DNA of 64,000 nt from Amycolatopsis balhimycina FH 1894. GTDB lineage: Bacteria; Actinomycetota; Actinomycetes; Mycobacteriales; Pseudonocardiaceae. Shown here piece after piece: positions 59,033 to 64,000 of the stretch. Position 1 is the stretch's first letter. Every line of letters starts with the position of its first letter. The stretch spans positions 2,900,649 through 2,964,648 of the forward strand of contig NZ_KB913037.1 of assembly GCF_000384295.1 (NCBI RefSeq), in the 5' to 3' direction. Made by a program: the position numbers and the translations under genes. Under the pieces are notes generated by a model. It was given only the letters and a program-made list of their open reading frames with translations, searched no databases and was not told where the DNA came from.

Positions 59033-60124
59033 GTGAGCCTCCGGCTGCGGCTGACCGTGCTGTACGGCGGATTGTTCCTGCTGGCGGGCGGCGTGCTGCT
59101 GGGCGTGACGTACCTGCTGTTCACGCGGCAGGTGGGGCGGCGGGTGACGATGCTCGTCGGCACCGCGCCGTCCGGCCTGCCCCCACTGCCGTCACTGCCT
59201 TCGCCGGAGTCGCTCGACGAGCAGGCGCGGCAGGTCCGCGAGGCGGCGGCGACGTCGCTGCTGATGCAGGGCGCGATCGCGCTCGGCGCCGTGGCCGTGC
59301 TCGCGGCCGCGGCCGGCTGGCTGGTGGCGGGGCGCGCGCTGGCGCCGTTGCGCCAGGTGACGGACACCGCCCGCCGGATCGCGGCGGCGGCCGACCCGGG
59401 CGGCCACGAGCGCATCGCGCTGCCCGGGCCGGAGGACGAGGTGAAGGATCTGGCCGACGCGTTCGACGTGATGGTCGAGCGCCTCGACCGGTCCTTCGAC
59501 GCGCAGCGCCGGTTCGTGGCGAACGCGTCGCACGAGCTGCGCACCCCGCTGACGCTGAACCGCTCCCTGGTCGAGGTGGCGATGCACCGCCGGACGGCGT
59601 CGGACGACGTCCGCGAGCTCGGCACCAAGCTGCTGCAGATCAACTCCCGGCACGAGAAGCTGATCAGTGGGTTGCTGCTGCTGGCCAGGTCGGAGAGCGC
59701 CCTGACCGAGCGGCGCCCGGTGGACCTGGCCGCAGTGGTCGCCCACGTAGTCCCGCCGGGCGTCTCGGAGGAGCTGGGCGAAGCGGTGGCGCTGGGCGAC
59801 GCACTGATGCTGGAGCGCCTGGCGCACAACCTGGTGGAGAACGCGATCCGCCACAACACCGAGGAGGGCTGGGTCCGGGTGACGACCCGCTCCGTGCCGG
59901 GCGGCGTCGAGCTTTCCGTGGCCAACAGCGGACCGGTGATCCCGCCGTCGGAGGTCCCGGCGCTGTTCGACCCGTTCCACCGCCGTGCGCGCGTGGCCGC
60001 GGAGGGGGCGGGGCTGGGATTGTCGATCGTGCGCTCGGTGGCGCACGCCCACGGCGGCGAGGTGGTGGCGACGGGGCGGCCGGCCGGAGGGCTCGTCGTG
60101 GTGGTGACGCTGCCCGGCGCTTGA
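59033..60124 (+). CDS. Sensor histidine kinase
   Basis: 363-aa membrane kinase. Two transmembrane helices (about 8-30 and 80-102) flank a short extracytoplasmic loop of about 50 residues. HAMP follows at about 103-155. The phosphoacceptor is His167 in NASHELRTPL, then the N-box HNLVENAIRHN and the G-box GAGLGLSIV. GTG at 59033 with GAGGCGG upstream. The small sensor loop suggests it detects a membrane or envelope signal. Partner of the response regulator before it; possible target is the upstream GT39 gene. Confidence 0.94.
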   Translation: MSLRLRLTVLYGGLFLLAGGVLLGVTYLLFTRQVGRRVTMLVGTAPSGLPPLPSLPSPESLDEQARQVREAAATSLLMQGAIALGAVAVLAAAAGWLVAGRALAPLRQVTDTARRIAAAADPGGHERIALPGPEDEVKDLADAFDVMVERLDRSFDAQRRFVANASHELRTPLTLNRSLVEVAMHRRTASDDVRELGTKLLQINSRHEKLISGLLLLARSESALTERRPVDLAAVVAHVVPPGVSEELGEAVALGDALMLERLAHNLVENAIRHNTEEGWVRVTTRSVPGGVELSVANSGPVIPPSEVPALFDPFHRRARVAAEGAGLGLSIVRSVAHAHGGEVVATGRPAGGLVVVVTLPGA

Positions 60125-60147
60125 CCTGCTTCGTCTTTCCTCGGACA

Positions 60148-60160
60148 AATATCGGATATT
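60148..60160. promoter_or_regulatory. AT-rich palindrome AATATC-G-GATATT
   Basis: Perfect 13-bp palindrome in the 145-bp gap between the kinase and chitinase genes, in unusually AT-rich sequence for this window. It could be a second operator of the chitinase or part of the kinase terminator region. Confidence 0.35.
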
Positions 60161-60217
60161 CCGGGCTTTTCACCTCCCGGTCCGCGATGCCCGACCTTGG
60201 TGGCTTGACTTCGTTAA

Positions 60218-60229
60218 TGGTCTAGTCCA
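60218..60229. promoter_or_regulatory. DasR-like operator (dre) upstream of chitinase
   Basis: TGGTCTAGTCCA matches 11 of 12 positions of the palindromic core TGGTCTAGACCA of Streptomyces DasR-responsive elements, which repress chitin and GlcNAc utilisation genes. It lies 41 bp before the chitinase ATG and just downstream of a -35-like TTGACT at 60205-60210, ideal for repression. Confidence 0.75.
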
Positions 60230-60269
60230 ATGATCTGTCCACCTCGAAATCCCCACGGGAGGACAGCTC

Positions 60270-61475
60270 ATGCGCAAGAGCAGACTGGCCGCCATCGGGC
60301 TCGCCGCCGCCGCTTTCGCCGCCACCGCCGTCAGCCTCGTGCTCGGCGCGCCTTCGGCGACCGCGGCGTTGAGCAGCAACTGGTACGCCGCGGCGCCGTA
60401 CCTGATGCCCCAGAGCAACAACCCGCCCGACCCCGTGACCGTCATGAACGCGACCGGGCTCAAGGCGTTCCAGCTGGCGTTCATCCTGGCCCCGAACGGT
60501 GGTGGCTGCAGCCCGACCTGGGACGGCACCTCGGCGGTCTCCTCCGACACGGCGGTCGCGGGCGTGATCTCGCGGATCCGCGGCGCGGGCGGCGACGTCT
60601 CGGTGTCCGTCGGCGGTTACGGCGGCACGAAGCTCGGCCAGACCTGCGGGACGGTGGCCGCGACGGCCGCCGCCTACCAGCAGGTCATCACGAAGTACTC
60701 GCTCAAGGCGATCGACCTCGACCTCGAAGAGCCCGAGTACGAGAACACCGCGGCCATCGCGAACGAGCTCGGTGCCGCGAAGACGTTGCAGGCGAACAAC
60801 CCCGGCCTGTTCGTGTCGGTGACCATGCCGGGCACCGCGGCCGGCACCGGCTGGTTCGGCACGCAGCTGCTCGACCAGGCCAAGTCGATCGGCTTCACCC
60901 CGAACAACTTCTCGATCATGCCCTTCGACGGCGGTTTCAACGGCGGTTCGTCGCAGGTGTCGGCATTGGAGGCGTTCCACGGCCTGCTGATGTCGCACCT
61001 GGGCTGGGACAGCGCCACGGCGTACTCGCACGAGGGCTTCTCCGGCATGAACGGAAAGTCGGACGCGGCGGAGATGTTCTACACCGCGGACTTCCAGACG
61101 GTGTACGACTACGCGACCGGCCACGGCCTCGGCCGCTTCACGTTCTGGTCGGTCAACCGGGACCGCGCCTGCGTCGGCACGACCGACAACGGCGTCTGCA
61201 GCAACGTCCCGCAGAACGACTGGGACTTCACGAAGTTCAGCGTCCGCTTCGCGGGTGCGACGCCGCCGCAGACGACACCGCCGGTGACGACGACCCCGAC
61301 CACGCCGGGCGGCGGCTCCTGCACCGCGGCGGAGTGGGACCGGACGAAGGTCTACGTCAAGGACAACGTCGTCTCGCACAACAGCCACAAGTGGACGGCG
61401 AAGTGGTGGACGCAGGGCGAAGAGCCCGGCACGACCGGAGAGTGGGGCGTCTGGGTGGACAACGGCGCCTGCTAG
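60270..61475 (+). CDS. Secreted GH18 chitinase with C-terminal CBM5/12
   Basis: 401-aa exported enzyme. Signal peptide about 1-33 (MRKSRLAAIG, hydrophobic core, SATA). The GH18 barrel covers about 37-330; the catalytic motif DxDxE is Asp149-Leu-Asp151-Leu-Glu153 in AIDLDLEEPEYEN, and SVSVGGYGG is the preceding conserved strand. A Thr/Pro-rich linker (QTTPPVTTTPTTPGGG) leads to a 45-residue chitin-binding domain with paired tryptophans (KWTAKWWTQGEEPGT, GEWGVW). Degrades chitin outside the cell. The upstream dre site implies GlcNAc-responsive control. ATG at 60270 after GGGAGGA. Confidence 0.94.
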   Translation: MRKSRLAAIGLAAAAFAATAVSLVLGAPSATAALSSNWYAAAPYLMPQSNNPPDPVTVMNATGLKAFQLAFILAPNGGGCSPTWDGTSAVSSDTAVAGVISRIRGAGGDVSVSVGGYGGTKLGQTCGTVAATAAAYQQVITKYSLKAIDLDLEEPEYENTAAIANELGAAKTLQANNPGLFVSVTMPGTAAGTGWFGTQLLDQAKSIGFTPNNFSIMPFDGGFNGGSSQVSALEAFHGLLMSHLGWDSATAYSHEGFSGMNGKSDAAEMFYTADFQTVYDYATGHGLGRFTFWSVNRDRACVGTTDNGVCSNVPQNDWDFTKFSVRFAGATPPQTTPPVTTTPTTPGGGSCTAAEWDRTKVYVKDNVVSHNSHKWTAKWWTQGEEPGTTGEWGVWVDNGAC

Positions 61476-61494
61476 CCGATTTTCTTCAGAAGTC

Positions 61495-62586
61495 TCAGAA
61501 GCCGAGGTGGGTGTTCTCGCGCTGGACCTCCGGGGTCAGCGCGGGCACCTCGACGACGTCGCGCCCGGCCTGCCGCAGCAGCTCGGTGCCCTGGGCGTCG
61601 ACGAAGACCAGTGGCTCGCGCCAGGCGAACACGATGCGCGGGATGCCGGCGTCGAGGATGAGCTGGGTACAGCTGCGCGGGTGCGAACTCCGGTTGCTGC
61701 ACGGCTCCAGCGAGCTGTACATCGTCGCCCCGGCCAGGCGCGGGTCGCCGGCGCACTTGGCGAGCGCCGCTTCTTCGGCGTGGTTCAACGGATCGCCCTC
61801 GCCGGAATGCCCGGTCGCGACGACCTCGCCGTCGGCGCCGGTGATCACGGCCCCGACCCGGAAGGTGTGGCTCGGCGGGCATTCGGCGGCGAGCGCGATG
61901 GCTTCCCTGAGCCGCCGGACGTCCCGGCCGGACGGCTCCTCCGCCGCGCGGTACTCGAGGATCGCCATCCCTTGCAGTTCTTTCGCGCTGGTGAGGACCA
62001 GCGGCCGCGGATAGCGCCCCGGCCCGACGAACTTCGGCGCGTCCGGCTGCCCGACGAAGAACGGTGCGATCGCCAGGCGCAGCTCGTCGGCCAGGCCTTC
62101 GGTGAGGAATCGCGTGTGGATTCCGCCGCCGCCTTCGACCAGCAGCTTTTCGATGCCGCGCGCCCCGAGGTCGTCGAGGACGCGGCCGAAGTCGGGTGGG
62201 TCGCCGGCGTCGACGACGGTGGCGAGGTGCTTCACGGCGTCCGCGGCGCCGGGCGGCGCGTAGACGATCTTTTCGGTGTCCCCCACGGTGAAGAACTGCG
62301 CGTCCGGATCGAGGCCGCGGGTGGTCACGGTGACCTTGACGGGCTGCTCGGGCTTTCCCCGCGCCACGCGTTGCCGCCGCAGCTCGGGTGACCGCACGAG
62401 CAGCCGCGGGTTGTCGGCGCGGACGGTCCCGGCCCCGACGAAGATCGCGTCTGCCTCGGCCCGCAACCGGTCGACGACGGCGAAGTCGTCCTCAGTGGAC
62501 AGCACGAGCCGCTCGGGCGAGGTGTCGTCGAGGTAGCCGTCGAGCGACTGCGCGGCGGACAGCAGGACGTGCGGCCGGGAGATCAC
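61495..62586 (-). CDS. RibD-like reductase-deaminase, reversed domain order
   Basis: 363-aa fusion. The N-terminal ~210 residues are a RibD_C/DHFR-like reductase (VLLSAAQSLDGYLDD, FVGAGTVRADNPRLLVR, KLLVEGGGGIHTRFL). The C-terminal ~140 residues are a cytidine-deaminase-fold domain with zinc ligands in NHAEEAALAK and SLEPCSNRSSHPRSC. Classical bacterial RibD has the deaminase first. It probably catalyses deamination and reduction in riboflavin or a related pathway. GTG at 62586 with GGGGCGG upstream. No other rib genes adjoin. Convergent with the chitinase gene. Confidence 0.85.
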   Translation of the reverse strand: MISRPHVLLSAAQSLDGYLDDTSPERLVLSTEDDFAVVDRLRAEADAIFVGAGTVRADNPRLLVRSPELRRQRVARGKPEQPVKVTVTTRGLDPDAQFFTVGDTEKIVYAPPGAADAVKHLATVVDAGDPPDFGRVLDDLGARGIEKLLVEGGGGIHTRFLTEGLADELRLAIAPFFVGQPDAPKFVGPGRYPRPLVLTSAKELQGMAILEYRAAEEPSGRDVRRLREAIALAAECPPSHTFRVGAVITGADGEVVATGHSGEGDPLNHAEEAALAKCAGDPRLAGATMYSSLEPCSNRSSHPRSCTQLILDAGIPRIVFAWREPLVFVDAQGTELLRQAGRDVVEVPALTPEVQRENTHLGF

Positions 62587-62672
62587 CCGCCCCAGTATGC
62601 CGTAACACCTTCGGTGATCCTCGCGTCCTACGACGTATCCCTGTGATCCCCCATCCCCCGGAGCTGCGGAAC

Positions 62673-62924
62673 ATGACCACGCGAGGCTGGTACAAGGAAC
62701 GGACACTCACCACGGTCGACACCGTCGGCCGCGAGGTGCCGGTGACGACCGGGCTCACCCGCGACCCCGAAGGCCGCCTGGTCGCGGCGATCGCCATCAG
62801 CGACGGCCCGACGGCGATCTACCGCTACTCCGGGGACACGAGCGACCGGACCGAGCTGGTCACCAACGCCGCGGACACCGTCCAGGAGCTCCGCAAGCTC
62901 GCGGACATCCCGCCCGCGCAGTGA
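62673..62924 (+). CDS. Small hypothetical protein
   Basis: 83-aa soluble protein with a well-formed coding bias, charged and beta-strand-like (GRLVAAIAISDGPTAIYRYS) followed by a C-terminal helix TVQELRKLADI. No family recognised. ATG at 62673 with CGGAG about 13 nt upstream; a GTG at 62643 would add ten residues. Divergent from the RibD-like gene and convergent with proA. Confidence 0.6.
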   Translation: MTTRGWYKERTLTTVDTVGREVPVTTGLTRDPEGRLVAAIAISDGPTAIYRYSGDTSDRTELVTNAADTVQELRKLADIPPAQ

Positions 62925-62946
62925 CGTCCGGCACCGGCGCGGAGCT

Positions 62947-64000
62947 TCAGGCGGGCAGGACCGCGTACTGGCGGACGTAGAGGTCCGTGTACGTCACCGG
63001 CCCGCGGGGACCGGGGACCTTGTCCAGGTTGATGCCGGTCTCCGGGACCGCGAGCAGCTTGAAGCCGTCGAGGAGGCGGGTCGGCGCGTTCCAGAAGACG
63101 CCCGTGCCGGTGTAGCCGTCGAAGAAGGCGTCGGCGGCCGACTCGTCCTCGGTGGCGATGCCCGCCGCCAGGCCCGAGGTCCGCTCGTTGGCGATCTCGA
63201 CGGCGTCGGCGAGCGAGCCGACCTTGGCGACCGTGACGGTCGCTTCCCGGTCGGAGTCGAGCGCCCACTCGTAGCCGATGGGGTGCTCGTGCGGGGCCAG
63301 CGAAGGCGTCACGCCCCGCTCGGCGAGCGCCTCGGAGATCGCCGGCCAGGCTTCGTCGTGGATGCCCTCGTGGACGAGGAGCAGGTTGAGCCGGTTGCAG
63401 ACGCCCAGGCGGTCGAGGCTGGCGTAGACCAGGTCACGCGCCTTGGTGACGTCCGCGCCACGGTCGACGTACAGGACCCCGCCGCCGTCGGCGTGGGCGA
63501 GCGTGCGCACGCCGTGGACCGCCGCCTCGGTGGCGAGCGCCCGGGTGCTGTCACCGCTGCCGCGCAGGATCACCAGCGGCACCAGGTCCGGCAGCCGCAC
63601 CAGCGCGGACGCCGCCTCGCGCTCGACACGGGGCACCAGCTGGACGCAGTCCGCGTCGATGCCCGCCTCCGCCAGCGCCGGCGCGATGACGACGTCGCGC
63701 AGCCGCTGCGCCGAGCCGAGCGCGGCCGAGCCGGTGCGCAGGACGCCGCCGTTGCGCGACTTGACCAGCTGCGACGCCACGTCGACGGTCACGTTCGGCC
63801 GCGCCTCGTAGTTCGCGCCGATGACGCCGACCGGGCGCCGCCGCTCGACCAGCCGCAAGCCGCCGTCCAGCGTGGACACCTCGACCGAGCGCTCCTGGTG
63901 TGACGCGCCGGCGAGCAGCCGCAGCTGCTCGGCCATGCCGGTCAGCCGATCCGGGGTGATGGTGAGCCGGTCGAGCAGACCGGCGCTCATCCCCTCGCTC
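62947..64000 (-). CDS. proA: Glutamate-5-semialdehyde dehydrogenase (partial)
   Basis: Gamma-glutamyl phosphate reductase of proline synthesis, cut by the window edge: at least 351 codons are visible and the frame is still open at 64000. The family blocks are MSAGLLDRLTITPDRLTGMA, NYEARPNVTVDVASQLVKSR and the catalytic cysteine in LGVCNRLNLLLVH (family usually PSVCNA). An ATG at 63990 exists but homology (EGMSAGLLDRL) runs across it. Some blocks differ from canonical ProA (for example GVLRTGSAA), so a ProA-like paralogue is possible. Confidence 0.8.
   Translation of the reverse strand, partial: SEGMSAGLLDRLTITPDRLTGMAEQLRLLAGASHQERSVEVSTLDGGLRLVERRRPVGVIGANYEARPNVTVDVASQLVKSRNGGVLRTGSAALGSAQRLRDVVIAPALAEAGIDADCVQLVPRVEREAASALVRLPDLVPLVILRGSGDSTRALATEAAVHGVRTLAHADGGGVLYVDRGADVTKARDLVYASLDRLGVCNRLNLLLVHEGIHDEAWPAISEALAERGVTPSLAPHEHPIGYEWALDSDREATVTVAKVGSLADAVEIANERTSGLAAGIATEDESAADAFFDGYTGTGVFWNAPTRLLDGFKLLAVPETGINLDKVPGPRGPVTYTDLYVRQYAVLPA

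Noticed and set aside
1..64000. tRNA, rRNA or complete insertion sequences
   Set aside because: I saw no cloverleaf with a CCA-type 3' end, no rRNA-like sequence and no full transposase gene.

Overview
The window is very GC-rich, gene-dense bacterial DNA with GTG/TTG starts, four-base stop/start overlaps and almost exclusively G/C third codon positions. Several genes point to an arabinogalactan-bearing actinomycete, most likely Pseudonocardiaceae (Amycolatopsis-like; inferred, not proven): an EmbC-type arabinosyltransferase, 3Fe-4S ferredoxins paired with P450s, a PadR/TetR/Lrp/PucR regulator set, and the aerobic (Cob-type) cobalamin pathway.

Layout. 1-13244 is mixed metabolism: a PIG-L deacetylase, a repeat-rich gap, mtnA, two divergent P450-ferredoxin cassettes with PadR and TetR regulators, a fused FAD/Fe-S oxidase, a PHP phosphoesterase, a branched-chain-type amino acid dehydrogenase with its Lrp regulator, a GNAT and a YigZ protein. 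13792-19919 is glutamate synthase gltBD. 19993-24704 holds an ArsR-like regulator, a secreted ricin-type lectin, a PucR regulator, a secreted I36-type inhibitor and an ROK kinase.

24729-56369 is dominated by cobalamin synthesis in four blocks. Block 1 is riboswitch-cbtB-cbtA, then cobQ-cobD facing cobU-cobT-cobS. Block 2 is cobC-cobB-cobO-chelatase ID (minus strand), divergent from cobL-cobM-oxidoreductase-cobK-bluB. Block 3 is cobG-cobH-cobIJ (minus strand). Block 4 is riboswitch-cobN. Together they cover cobalt uptake, corrin ring synthesis, cobalt insertion, adenosylation, amidation, aminopropanol arm, lower ligand and nucleotide loop. I see no cobA (SUMT) and no cobF here. Between the blocks lie the arabinosyltransferase, a WD40 remnant, an ABC exporter with an XRE regulator, and a small decayed locus (truncated MarR plus transposase scrap).

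56450-64000 holds a GT39-type membrane glycosyltransferase, a two-component system, a secreted GH18 chitinase with a DasR-like operator, a RibD-like protein with reversed domain order, and an edge-truncated proA.

The most interesting non-gene signals are: (1) a hyphenated palindrome GTCC-N5-GGAC found about 13 times inside genes, always in the same codon phase and nearly always with an A/T centre; (2) a ~118-bp inverted duplication carrying paired TTGTCCACA (DnaA-box-like) sites, one copy forming the C-terminal tail of CobD; (3) two 21-5-21 hairpins with compensatory base changes between convergent genes; and (4) a cluster of ATCACGCGAG-type repeats after the first gene.
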